Origin: CAVVYV01 sp963818205
Lineage (GTDB): Bacteria; Actinomycetota; Thermoleophilia; Solirubrobacterales; 70-9
DNA: 64,000 nt
Direction: 5' to 3'
Assembly (NCBI GenBank): GCA_963818205.1
Contig: CAWFRG010000014.1
Span: 62,001 to 126,000, forward strand
A program made the translations under genes and the position numbers. The notes beneath the pieces are model-generated. The model did not search any database. It saw only the letters and a list, made by a program, of their open reading frames with translations, and was not told where the DNA came from. Positions 1-7,707 of the stretch are shown here, piece by piece. Positions within the stretch are counted from its first letter, which is position 1, and the number at the start of each line of letters is the position of its first letter.

Positions 1-165
1 GCGCATGAACGACATCGCTGCCCGGCGGAACGGCAGATGGCGAGGAGCGCGGCCGGTCGGTCCGCGGTAGGTCCGCCTTGCCAGCGCGAGCCGGGCCGCC
101 GGATCGTCCCGCACCGCCTCGACCTGCGCCGCGGCCCTGGCAGCGGCGGTCACACCTCCGCCCAT
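1..165 (-). CDS. N-terminal part of an unrecognised protein, cut by the window edge
   Basis: An uninterrupted 55-codon frame starts at the ATG at 165 and runs off the left edge. The predicted peptide is rich in Ala and Arg and ends with FRRAAMSFMR, which looks like the start of a folded domain, but I cannot name a family from this length. It begins 22 bases after the stop of the coiled-coil gene at 188-714 on the same strand, so the two may be co-transcribed. Too short for a functional call. Confidence 0.4.
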   Translation of the reverse strand, partial: MGGGVTAAARAAAQVEAVRDDPAARLALARRTYRGPTGRAPRHLPFRRAAMSFMR

Positions 166-187
166 CTCGGACCCCTGAGGCGGCGGG

Positions 188-714
188 CTACCGCCCGGCG
201 CGCGAGAGGACGTCGTCGAGCAGGCCGGAGCGGTCGCCGGGGCCGAACTTCTGGGTGAGGTCAGCCTCGATCTCCTCGCGGCCCTTGCCGTCGACGGCGA
301 GCTTCATCGCCACCAGGCGTGCCGCGGCGTCGTCGCCGTTCGCTTGCCTGCGGTCGGCTCTTCCGGAACGGGGTCCGGGCCGGGGACGGGCTCGGGCTGG
401 GGTTCCGGCGCCGGCTCGGGAACGGGATCGGGCATCGGTGACGGCTCGGGCTCCGGATCAGGTCGCGGCGACGGTGTCTCCCCGGCGAGCTCGCTGAGAG
501 CCCGCCTTGCGCGCTCGATCCGCTCGCGGGCCTCCGCCTCCGCGTCGTCGCGGATCCGCTTCGCCTCGGCCTCGACCTCGTCGCGGATCCGCTTCGCCTC
601 GGCCTCCGCCTCGCTGATGATCCGCTCGGCCTTCGCCTCCGCCTCGGCGAGGGTGCGGCGGACCGCCTCGGCCGCCTGAGCCGCAAGCTCCTCCGCTCTG
701 TTGCTCTCGCTCAC
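188..714 (-). CDS. Coiled-coil protein with Pro/Glu linker and conserved C-terminal helix (one frameshift)
   Basis: The N-terminal 75 or so residues form a charged heptad-like coiled coil with repeated AEAEAKRIRD-type units, as in ATP synthase b-like or DivIVA-like helpers. A linker of about 45 residues made almost only of Pro, Glu, Asp and Val follows. In the starting frame the protein would stop at 304 with the unlikely tail RHAWWR. One frame over, starting near 345, the sequence reads ARLVAMKLAVDGKGREEIEA and continues to a stop at 188-190. That amphipathic tail looks like real coding sequence, so I join the frames. Function unknown; possibly a cell-envelope or division-associated scaffold. 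Confidence 0.6.
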
Positions 715-761
715 GGCTGAAAGCGTAGTGAGACAGGCAAGCCGCCGTCGCGGGTCATAGG

Positions 762-1412
762 ATGCCGACGCCCAGGCGACTGCCTCGAATGGACTCCAGC
801 ACCCACCTACAGATACTGCCGCTGGCCCTGATCATGGTGATGGGGCCGCAGATCCTCACCGCGATATTCCTGGTGACCAGCCACGAGCCGGTGAAGAACT
901 CCGGGGCGATGCTGGTCGGGGTCATCCTCGCCGCCTCGGCGAGCGTCCTGCTCTGGTTCGGGCTCGTCGACCTGCTTGGGATCGACCCAAAGGACAGCGG
1001 CGGGCCGACCACCCTCGACTGGGTCGTCGCCGGCCTCCTCGCCCTGCTCGCGATTCGCGTCTTCATGACGCGGGGGACGGCCGAGGTGCCGAAGTGGATG
1101 ACCACCCTCCAGGAGGCCGAGCCGAAAAGGGCGTTCACCCTCGCCTTCCTCCTGATCTTCCTGATGCCCACCGACATCATCGCCGTGATCTCGACCGTGA
1201 ACTTCCTCCACGACAACAAGCTCAACGCGGTGGACGGATGGCCGCTGGTCGCCGCGACCACGGTCCTGATGGCGCTTCCGATCGCCGGCTACCTCCTCCT
1301 CGGCCACCGAGCCCGGGAGGCTATGCCGAAGATCCGCGACTGGCTGACCACCAACGCGTGGCTGGTAAACCTGGTCGTGATCGTCTACTTCATCTACCAG
1401 ACCCTCTCGTAG
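762..1412 (+). CDS. SfLAP/GAP-like integral membrane protein
   Basis: About 216 residues with six likely membrane helices, starting with a hydrophobic stretch after STHLQILPLAL and ending FIYQTLS. The layout and the charged loop LTTLQEAEPKRAF-like segment between helices 3 and 4 resemble the Sap/GAP (sulfolipid-1-addressing protein, SfLAP) families, which are LysE-like small exporters of actinobacteria. An internal ATG at 789 (MDSSTHLQ) gives a more typical short N-terminus and may be the true start. It is divergent from the coiled-coil gene. Substrate cannot be told from sequence. Confidence 0.6.
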   Translation: MPTPRRLPRMDSSTHLQILPLALIMVMGPQILTAIFLVTSHEPVKNSGAMLVGVILAASASVLLWFGLVDLLGIDPKDSGGPTTLDWVVAGLLALLAIRVFMTRGTAEVPKWMTTLQEAEPKRAFTLAFLLIFLMPTDIIAVISTVNFLHDNKLNAVDGWPLVAATTVLMALPIAGYLLLGHRAREAMPKIRDWLTTNAWLVNLVVIVYFIYQTLS

Positions 1413-1420
1413 CGGCGGCC

Positions 1421-2761
1421 TCACCCGACCGCCGGGACGAGGATGTCGGCGATCCCGAAGCGGCCCGGCTCGTGCGTGGGCAGGGTCGGAGTCCAGCTCC
1501 GGTCGACCGAGCGCAGCGACTCGGGGTCGGCGTCGATGATCCCGACCAGGACCTCGCCGACGATCCGGCCGCCCACCGGCCCGAGCCGGTCGCCGTCGTT
1601 GAGCGCCTCGGCCTCCTTGAGCACGTAGATCCAGAGCGGGGTCTCCCCCGTCCAGCCCTGCTCGGCGAGGCCGATCTGCCCTGCGGGGAGCGGCTCGACT
1701 CCAAGCTCTGCGGCGACTGCCTCGCCCGAGGGGAGCCCCGTCGCCTGGCCGCGCTCGAGGTCGCGTGTCGCAAGAGAGGCGTATGCGTCGCCCGGGTCGG
1801 AGCCGGTGATCTGCTGCGGTAGGGCGATCAGCGATTCGGCCAGGCGCCCGTCGATCCGCTTTGCGCGCTGGGCCGGGGGCCGCCCGGGGACGTCGAAGAG
1901 CAGCGACCAGTCGACCCGGCGCTCCTCGGGCACCTCGCTGAAGCCGATCAGGTCCGGGAAGACCGGCACCGGTCCCAGCCTGTCATTCACCTGATAATTC
2001 TGGCGGATCTGGCTGTGGCCATACCGGTAGGCGGCGTCGGCGAACTCGAACGGGATGTAGGGATCGTCCTCCGGCCGGTAGAGGCTGGCCCCCCCGTCCA
2101 GTAGCTCCTGCGTGAGCTCGGGGCCGATCAGAAGCGGCAGGAACTCGGTCAGGACCACCCATTGGTAATGCCAGGTCGCCGCCCGGCGAGCCTCCTCGAA
2201 CACCTCGGCCTCGGCGGTACCGTCCTCGCGCAGCCGACCGACGAGGCGGTTATGGAGACCGATGAAGCCCACCTGCATCTGGTTCATGAACAGGTGAGAG
2301 TCATTGCGGGGATCCCCGACCAGGGCAATTCCGTCCTGGTTCCGGGGCACGTCTTTGCCGCCCGGGCCGAGCAGCAGCTTTGCCGGGTCGTCCCTCTCAA
2401 ATAGGTAGGGCGACCCAACCGGGCCGGCCCCGTAGAGCCCCTCGAGGTTCGCCCGTGGGGTGCGGAAGTTGCGGATCTGGGCCGGGTCGGCGCGGTGGCC
2501 GAGCGGCGAGCGGTCGGCGGTGATGTCGTGGGCGACGAACTGGCCGAAGAAGGGCCAGCCGGCGGCCACGGAGGCATCGGGCGAATCGCCAACGCCGACG
2601 TCGGCCGGGCCGCCCGGCTCCCCAAGCCGGTGGAGGGCGGCCTCGTCGGCCTCGAGGCCCCGAAGGCCCTCGAACAGCCGCCGGTAGCGGCCCCCATGTA
2701 TGGGGGCATCGACCCGCTCGGGGGCAAGGCAGTGGTCGCGGGCGATCGTTCGGGTGCTCAT
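1421..2761 (-). CDS. Animal-type haem peroxidase family protein
   Basis: 446 residues matching the animal haem peroxidase (myeloperoxidase/cyclooxygenase-like) superfamily in its compact bacterial form. Visible marks are the distal histidine in GQFVAHDITAD near residue 78, the segment RNDSHLFMNQMQVGF followed by LHNRLV, and the proximal-histidine helix YRYGHSQIRQNY near residue 245. No signal peptide is evident, so it is probably cytosolic. Its start overlaps the stop of the upstream reductase gene by four bases (ATGA), so the two are translationally coupled. The bacterial family oxidises halides or organic substrates with peroxide; the substrate here is unknown. Confidence 0.82.
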   Translation of the reverse strand: MSTRTIARDHCLAPERVDAPIHGGRYRRLFEGLRGLEADEAALHRLGEPGGPADVGVGDSPDASVAAGWPFFGQFVAHDITADRSPLGHRADPAQIRNFRTPRANLEGLYGAGPVGSPYLFERDDPAKLLLGPGGKDVPRNQDGIALVGDPRNDSHLFMNQMQVGFIGLHNRLVGRLREDGTAEAEVFEEARRAATWHYQWVVLTEFLPLLIGPELTQELLDGGASLYRPEDDPYIPFEFADAAYRYGHSQIRQNYQVNDRLGPVPVFPDLIGFSEVPEERRVDWSLLFDVPGRPPAQRAKRIDGRLAESLIALPQQITGSDPGDAYASLATRDLERGQATGLPSGEAVAAELGVEPLPAGQIGLAEQGWTGETPLWIYVLKEAEALNDGDRLGPVGGRIVGEVLVGIIDADPESLRSVDRSWTPTLPTHEPGRFGIADILVPAVG

Positions 2762-3420
2762 TCGTAGCTCGGCGTCGGCGGAATCTGCTCGCCCGCCCTG
2801 ACCGCGGCGACCACCTGCTCGGCCTCGGGGAGCCTGTACTCCTCGCCGTAGACGGCGCCCGGCCGTTGCGGCGCCTCGATCACGGCGGCGTCAGCGGTGC
2901 CGCCGACGTCGACCGGCGCATACCCCGCGTCCGCGATCAGGCCGGCGACGACCTCCTTCGCCTCCGCGTCATCGCCGCAGATCCACTGCACAACCCGGTC
3001 GGCCACGGGCCGGGCGGCGGCCTCGGCCTGGAACGACGAGGTGAGAGTGTTGAAGCTCTTCGTGTAGCGGGCACCCGGCATCCGGCTGGCGTTCCACTGG
3101 GCGGCGGTCTGTCCCTCGGGCGGCAGCTTCTCCCTCCCGTACTGGTTGGTGGTGTCGATCACGATCTTGCCGTCGAGTGAGCCGGCCTCGGAGAGCGCCT
3201 GATCGATCAGGTCCCAGGGGACCGAGAGGACGACCACCTCGCCGAACTCGGCCGCCTCCGCTGGGGTGCCAACGCTGGCCCTGTCACCGATCTCGGAGGC
3301 GAGCGCTTCCAATCTGCTGGGATCGCGCGAGAAGCTCAGCTTCACCTCGTGCCCGCCGCTGGCGAACTGGGTGGCGCAGTTGCCGCCGATCCGGCCCGCG
3401 CCGACGATCCCGATCTTCAT
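2758..3420 (-). CDS. NADPH-dependent F420 reductase-like Rossmann protein
   Basis: 220 residues beginning MKIGIVGAGRIGG, a classic dinucleotide-binding GxGxxG. SFSRDPSRLE follows at the end of beta 2, which suits NADP 2'-phosphate recognition, and then VVLSVPWD and IVIDTTNQYG. This is the pattern of F420H2:NADP oxidoreductase and related NAD(P)-binding proteins in actinobacteria. It is shorter than 6-phosphogluconate-dehydrogenase-like enzymes and has no C-terminal helical dimer domain. It is translationally coupled to the haem peroxidase, so it may supply or remove reducing power for that enzyme (inference). Confidence 0.72.
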   Translation of the reverse strand: MKIGIVGAGRIGGNCATQFASGGHEVKLSFSRDPSRLEALASEIGDRASVGTPAEAAEFGEVVVLSVPWDLIDQALSEAGSLDGKIVIDTTNQYGREKLPPEGQTAAQWNASRMPGARYTKSFNTLTSSFQAEAAARPVADRVVQWICGDDAEAKEVVAGLIADAGYAPVDVGGTADAAVIEAPQRPGAVYGEEYRLPEAEQVVAAVRAGEQIPPTPSYE

Positions 3421-3458
3421 GGATGAATCGTAAGCACCGGTGGACCTCGGCTAACGAC

Positions 3459-3584
3459 CCTAGGCGGCGAGAACCGAGCAGTTCAAGGACGCAGCCCGAT
3501 CGGCGAAGCGAGCGTACTGATCATGTACGTGAGCGAGACGATCGGGCGAGGACGCAGAAATGCGAAGGTTCGCAGCCGCCTAGG
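3459..3584. repeat. Nested palindromic intergenic element overlapping the uvrB stop codon
   Basis: The outer arms CCTAGGCGGC (3459-3468) and GCCGCCTAGG (3575-3584) are exact inverted repeats. Inside lie CCCGATCG (3495-3502) and CGATCGGG near 3538-3545, and at the centre CGTAC-TGATCAT-GTACG (3513-3529). GGACGCAG also occurs twice as a direct repeat flanking the middle arms. The right arm contains the TAG stop of uvrB. The whole unit could fold into a long stem or be a mobile palindromic repeat. I see no second copy in the window. Confidence 0.6.
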
Positions 3585-5574
3585 CGCGGATGGCGTCGAG
3601 GTCGGCGCGGAGCTCCTTGAGCTCGTCGCGGATCCGAGCGGCCTCCTCGAAGCGGAGATCCTCGGCGGCGGCCAGCATCTCCTCCTCGAGCTCGACCACC
3701 AGCTTCTCCAGCTCCTCGGGGGTCTTGGCGGCGGTCTCCTCGCGGCGGCGCCGGCGGCGCTTCGGGGCGTTCGACTCCATCGCCAGGAACTCGGCCATGT
3801 CGGAGATTCCCTTCTTCACCGTGGCCGCGGTGATCCCGTGCTCCTCGTTGTAGGCGAGCTGGATCGCCCGGCGGCGGTCGGTCTCTCCGATCGCCTTCCG
3901 CATCGCCTCAGTCTCCTTGTCGGCGTACATCAGCACCTGGCCGCGGACGTTGCGGGCGGCGCGGCCGATCGTCTGGATCAGGCTGGTCTCGCCGCGGAGG
4001 AAGCCCTCCTTGTCGGCGTCGAGGATCGCCACCAGCGAGACCTCGGGCAGGTCGAGCCCCTCCCGGAGCAGGTTGACCCCGACCAGGACGTCGTACTCGC
4101 CGAGGCGGAGCTCGCGGATGATCTGGATCCGCTCCAGCGTGTCGATCTCGGAGTGGAGGTAGCGGACCCGGAAGCCGTGCTCGAGGAGGTACTCGGTCAG
4201 GTCCTCGGCCATCTTCTTGGTCAGGGTGGTGACCAGGACGCGCTCGTCGCGCTCTGCCCTCGTCCGGACCTCGTTCATCAGGTCGTCGATCTGGTTCTTC
4301 GTCTCCCGTACCTCGACCTCGGGGTCGACGATCCCGGTCGGGCGGACGATCTGCTCGACCACCCGCGAGGACTGCGCCTGCTCCCAGGGCCCCGGCGTCG
4401 CCGAGACCAGGACCATCTGGCCGATCCGGTCGAGGAACTCGTCGAACTTGAGCGGCCGGTTGTCGACCGCCGAGGGCAGCCGGAAGCCGAAGTCCACCAG
4501 GGTCGACTTGCGCGAGAAGTCCCCCTCGTACATCCCGCCGAGCTGGGGGATCGTCTGGTGGGACTCGTCGACGAAGAGGACGAAGTCGTCGGGGAAGTAG
4601 TCGATCAGCGTGTACGGCGGGCTGCCCGGCGGACGGCCGTCGAGGATTCGCGAGTAGTTCTCGATCCCCGGGCAGAAGCCGAGCTCGCGCATCATCTCCA
4701 TGTCGTAACGGGTCCGTTGCTGGAGCCGGTGCGCCTCCAGCTGCTTGCCGTGCTCCTCGAAGTAGGCGACCTGGTTGCGAAGCTCGCGGCCGATGTCGTC
4801 GACCGCCCGCTCCATCGTCTCCTCCTTGACCATGTAGTGGCTCGCCGGCCAGACCGAGACGTGGTCGATCACGTCGAGGACCTCACCGGTGAGCGGGTCG
4901 AAGTGCTGGATCGCCTCGATCTCGTCGCCGAAGAGCTGAATCCGGTAGGCGGACTCGGCGTAGGCGGGATAGATCTCCAGGAGCTCGCCGCGAGCGCGGA
5001 AGGCGCCCCGGGAGAGGGTCTGGTCGTTGCGGCGGTACTGCATCCCGACCAGCTTCCGGAATACCTCGGTGCGATCGATCCAGTCGCCGACCTTGAACAG
5101 CTGCATCTGCTCTCGGTAGAGCTGCGGCGACCCGATCCCGTAGATGCAGGAGACCGAGGCGACGATGATCACGTCCCGGCGGGCGAAGAGGGAGGCGGTG
5201 GCGGCGTGCCGCAGGCGGTCGATCTCGTCGTTGATCGAGGAGTCCTTCTCGATGTAGAGGTCCTGCGCCGGGACGTAGGCCTCGGGCTGGTAGTAGTCGT
5301 AGTAGCTGACGAAGTACTCGACCGCGTTGTCGGGGAAGAACTCGCGGAACTCGTTGCAGAGCTGCGCCGCCAGCGTCTTGTTGTGGGCGATCACCAGCGC
5401 CGGCCGCTGCATCCGCTCGATCACCCCGGCCATCGTGAAGGTCTTGCCGGTGCCGGTGGCGCCGAGCAGCGTCTGGAAGCGCTCCCCGCCGCCCAGCCCC
5501 TCGGCGAGGCCTTCGATCGCCTTCGGCTGGTCTGCGGTCGCCGAATAGGCGGGATTCAGCTTGAAGTTCGGCAT
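3580..5574 (-). CDS. uvrB: Excinuclease ABC subunit UvrB
   Basis: 664 residues from ATG at 5574 (MPNFKLNPAYSATADQPKAI); the 20 codons in frame upstream do not look coding. UvrB is the DNA-damage verifying helicase-like subunit of nucleotide excision repair. Walker A is GATGTGKTFTM, the beta-hairpin is YYDYYQPEAYVP, DESH forms the DEAD-like motif, the helicase VI region is QTIGRAARN, and the C-terminal UVR coiled coil binds UvrC. Length is normal. Its last codon and stop sit inside the palindromic element at 3459-3584. Confidence 0.97.
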   Translation of the reverse strand: MPNFKLNPAYSATADQPKAIEGLAEGLGGGERFQTLLGATGTGKTFTMAGVIERMQRPALVIAHNKTLAAQLCNEFREFFPDNAVEYFVSYYDYYQPEAYVPAQDLYIEKDSSINDEIDRLRHAATASLFARRDVIIVASVSCIYGIGSPQLYREQMQLFKVGDWIDRTEVFRKLVGMQYRRNDQTLSRGAFRARGELLEIYPAYAESAYRIQLFGDEIEAIQHFDPLTGEVLDVIDHVSVWPASHYMVKEETMERAVDDIGRELRNQVAYFEEHGKQLEAHRLQQRTRYDMEMMRELGFCPGIENYSRILDGRPPGSPPYTLIDYFPDDFVLFVDESHQTIPQLGGMYEGDFSRKSTLVDFGFRLPSAVDNRPLKFDEFLDRIGQMVLVSATPGPWEQAQSSRVVEQIVRPTGIVDPEVEVRETKNQIDDLMNEVRTRAERDERVLVTTLTKKMAEDLTEYLLEHGFRVRYLHSEIDTLERIQIIRELRLGEYDVLVGVNLLREGLDLPEVSLVAILDADKEGFLRGETSLIQTIGRAARNVRGQVLMYADKETEAMRKAIGETDRRRAIQLAYNEEHGITAATVKKGISDMAEFLAMESNAPKRRRRRREETAAKTPEELEKLVVELEEEMLAAAEDLRFEEAARIRDELKELRADLDAIRA

Positions 5575-5704
5575 GATTAAACGGGTCGCGCCTCCCTGAT
5601 CAAACGGGTTGCTCCTTGCGGAGCACCCTCGCATCTAGGAGCGCCCTCGCATCAAGCGTAGCGGGGAGGTCACCCGGCGCCGGAAGGCTCGGCGACGCGT
5701 GAAT
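5575..5704. other. uvrB upstream region with hairpin and short direct repeats
   Basis: A strong hairpin, TGCTCC-TTGC-GGAGCA (5610-5625), can be extended by flanking GGG/CCC. Two short direct repeats surround it: AAACGGGT twice near 5579-5609, and CCCTCGCATC twice near 5626-5654. No coding sequence is seen here. It lies in the leader or promoter region of uvrB, or in the region after the protease gene on the same strand. Confidence 0.4.
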
Positions 5705-6547
5705 CTAGGGCGCGTTGATGAAGCCGAGGCTGGCCGAGACCCGCGCGTAGACGGTGGGCGCCGCGGCGAGCCCGCAGAGCGGCCCGCCGTAGGAGACGAT
5801 CCCGACCTGGCGCGGCCCGGCGGGGGTGTCGGCGACCAGGGCGCCGCCGCTGTCGCCCGTGCAGGCGCTGGTGTGGATCGACGGCCGCCGGGAGCGCTTC
5901 AGCCGCTTGCCGAGGGCGCAGATCATCAGCGTCGGGTCGAAGATGTCGCGCGTGTAGGCCTTCAGGCAGCGGCGCGCGTTCCGCACCCTCTCGGTGGTCT
6001 TTCGGAGGACCGGGGAGAGCCGCAGCCCAAGGGGGTTCTGTGCTCCCCAGCCGGCGACTCTGAGCAGCCCTCCGACCTGGGTCGAGGCGATGTCGTCCGC
6101 GGTGCTCGTGAGGCCGATCGGCACGGCGGTGGTCGGGCGGGTCAGGTTGAGCACGGCGACATCGTGGAGGCCGGTGCTCTCGTAATCCGGATGAACCCGA
6201 GCCGAGGAGACCCCGAGCACCTCGCCGGTGGTGCCGCTTCGCAGATCGGGGCGGTTGGCGATCACAGCGAAGTTGGCGAGGTTAAAGCCGAACACACAGT
6301 GGGCGGCGGTAAGCACCCGCGTAGGCGAGACCACCGAGCCCCCGCAGTGCAGGTGCCCCTTGCGGTAGATCGCCACCGCATAGGTCCACTGCGACGGGTT
6401 CGCCGCCATTCCGCCGATGATCGACGGTCGCGCCCGGGGGGCGGCGGTCGCGGGCGAGCTCGCCAACCCCGCGCTGAGGGTGGCAGCGCAGGCGAATGCG
6501 ATCAGGATTCCCTGGCAACCCCGCTTCACGACCTCAACCCTAGTCAA
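5705..6547 (-). CDS. Secreted trypsin-like serine protease (S1 family)
   Basis: 280 residues. The N-terminus carries a signal peptide (hydrophobic ILIAFACAATLSAGLA, then an Ala-rich cleavage region). The mature chymotrypsin fold begins after PSIIGG, the usual zymogen activation site. The catalytic triad is visible as His in LTAAHC, Asp in HDVAVL and Ser in GDSGGALV. Cysteines are placed as in trypsins. It overlaps the upstream transglycosylase gene by eight bases. Likely exported and active on extracellular or cell-wall proteins. Confidence 0.92.
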   Translation of the reverse strand: MTRVEVVKRGCQGILIAFACAATLSAGLASSPATAAPRARPSIIGGMAANPSQWTYAVAIYRKGHLHCGGSVVSPTRVLTAAHCVFGFNLANFAVIANRPDLRSGTTGEVLGVSSARVHPDYESTGLHDVAVLNLTRPTTAVPIGLTSTADDIASTQVGGLLRVAGWGAQNPLGLRLSPVLRKTTERVRNARRCLKAYTRDIFDPTLMICALGKRLKRSRRPSIHTSACTGDSGGALVADTPAGPRQVGIVSYGGPLCGLAAAPTVYARVSASLGFINAP

Positions 6548-7103
6548 GTCCCAGCTCCTCGCCGTAGTGGTCGGCGTAATCGTCTTGCTTTTCGAGAACG
6601 CTGTCGACGTAGTCCCGGGTCTCGTCGAACTCGATGTCGTCGAGCGAGAGATCGGAGCCGCCCCAGGCCGCCACGTTGGTCTCGCCCGCGTTGTAGGCGG
6701 CGAGCGCGGCGATCCGATTGCCGCCGAACTTTTCGGTCAGGTAGCGCAGGTAGTAGGTGCCGTAGCGGATGTTGATGTCGGGGTCCGAGAGGTCCTCGGC
6801 GGTGAAGGTGCTGCCGCCGCTGAGGCCCTCGATCAGCTTCGCCGTCCGCGGGGTGATCTGCATCAAGCCGCGGGCTCCCGCGTGCGAGGTCTGATCGCGG
6901 AATCGCGATTCCGAGTAGATCACCGCCGCGATCAGGTCGGCGGGGACCTGCTTCTCGGCCGCCTGCTGGCGAATGATGTCCTCGTGGCGGAGCGGCAGGG
7001 TCACCTCGCGCAGGGCGTCCTGGAGTGTGCCGGTGGCGAGGAGGATCGCCGCCAGAGCGCCGAGCGCGATCGTGCCCCCGATCACCACCCGGCGGGTGCT
7101 CAA
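6540..7103 (-). CDS. Lytic transglycosylase (SLT domain), membrane-anchored
   Basis: 187 residues with one N-terminal membrane helix (VVIGGTIALGALAAILLATG) and a goose-lysozyme-like SLT domain. The catalytic glutamate is in IYSESRF, followed by GARGLMQITPRTA, INIRYGTYYLRYL and ALAAYNAG, the standard family motifs. It cleaves peptidoglycan glycan strands at the outer face of the membrane. It sits in an overlapping gene set with coaE (4-base overlap) and the S1 protease, probably one transcript. Confidence 0.93.
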   Translation of the reverse strand: MSTRRVVIGGTIALGALAAILLATGTLQDALREVTLPLRHEDIIRQQAAEKQVPADLIAAVIYSESRFRDQTSHAGARGLMQITPRTAKLIEGLSGGSTFTAEDLSDPDINIRYGTYYLRYLTEKFGGNRIAALAAYNAGETNVAAWGGSDLSLDDIEFDETRDYVDSVLEKQDDYADHYGEELGLD

Positions 7104-7693
7104 CCCCGGGCCTCCTTGCGTCCGATCTCCTCCAGGACCGTGGCGACCGCGCGCTCGAGCTCGTCGAGGGTGCCGTCGTTGCGGAGCACATGGTCGGCAC
7201 GACCGGACTTCTCGGCCTGGTCGAGCTGGCGATCCTCCCGCCCGGCAAGGCCGGCCTGCCCGCGCTCGCGCAGGCGTCGCTCCCGGACCTGATCGTCGGC
7301 GACCACGGCGACGGTCGCGTCGAAAGCGTCCTCCATCGCCGCCTCGAACAACAGCGGCACCTCGACGACGGCGGCCTCGGTGCCGGGCTCGAGCCGCTTG
7401 CGCCAGCCGAGAACGTGGGCACCCACCCGTGGGTGCAGCCGGGACTCGAGCCAGGCGAGCTCGCCCGGGTCCGCGAAGACGATCTCGGCCACCCTTCCGC
7501 GGTCGACCTCGCCGTCCGGCGCCACCTCCTCCCCCCAGCGCTCGATCAGAGCGTCGCGCACCTCGGGGTCGGCGAGCAGCTCATGGGCGACCTGGTCGGT
7601 CGAGAGGGTGGCGGCCCCCAACCGCGCGAAGGCTGCGAGGGCCTCCGACTTCCCTGCGCCTATGCCGCCCGTGAGCCCAACGAAGCGAGTCAA
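7100..7693 (-). CDS. coaE: Dephospho-CoA kinase
   Basis: 197 residues. The P-loop is TGGIGAGKSEAL at the N-terminus, the substrate lid region contains STDQVAHELL, and VVEVPLLFE is the conserved CoaE core motif. It catalyses the last step of coenzyme A synthesis, ATP-dependent phosphorylation of the 3'-hydroxyl of dephospho-CoA. Length is normal. It lies 14 bases downstream of rpsA on the same strand, a common actinobacterial gene order. Confidence 0.96.
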   Translation of the reverse strand: MTRFVGLTGGIGAGKSEALAAFARLGAATLSTDQVAHELLADPEVRDALIERWGEEVAPDGEVDRGRVAEIVFADPGELAWLESRLHPRVGAHVLGWRKRLEPGTEAAVVEVPLLFEAAMEDAFDATVAVVADDQVRERRLRERGQAGLAGREDRQLDQAEKSGRADHVLRNDGTLDELERAVATVLEEIGRKEARG

Positions 7694-7707
7694 GCGGGCG
7701 AGGGCGC

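Noticed and set aside
3523..5580. Very long open frame on the plus strand opposite uvrB
   Set aside because: It is the antisense shadow of a GC-rich gene: composition is dominated by Asp, Leu, Val and His runs, with no recognisable domain, while the minus strand encodes a complete UvrB.
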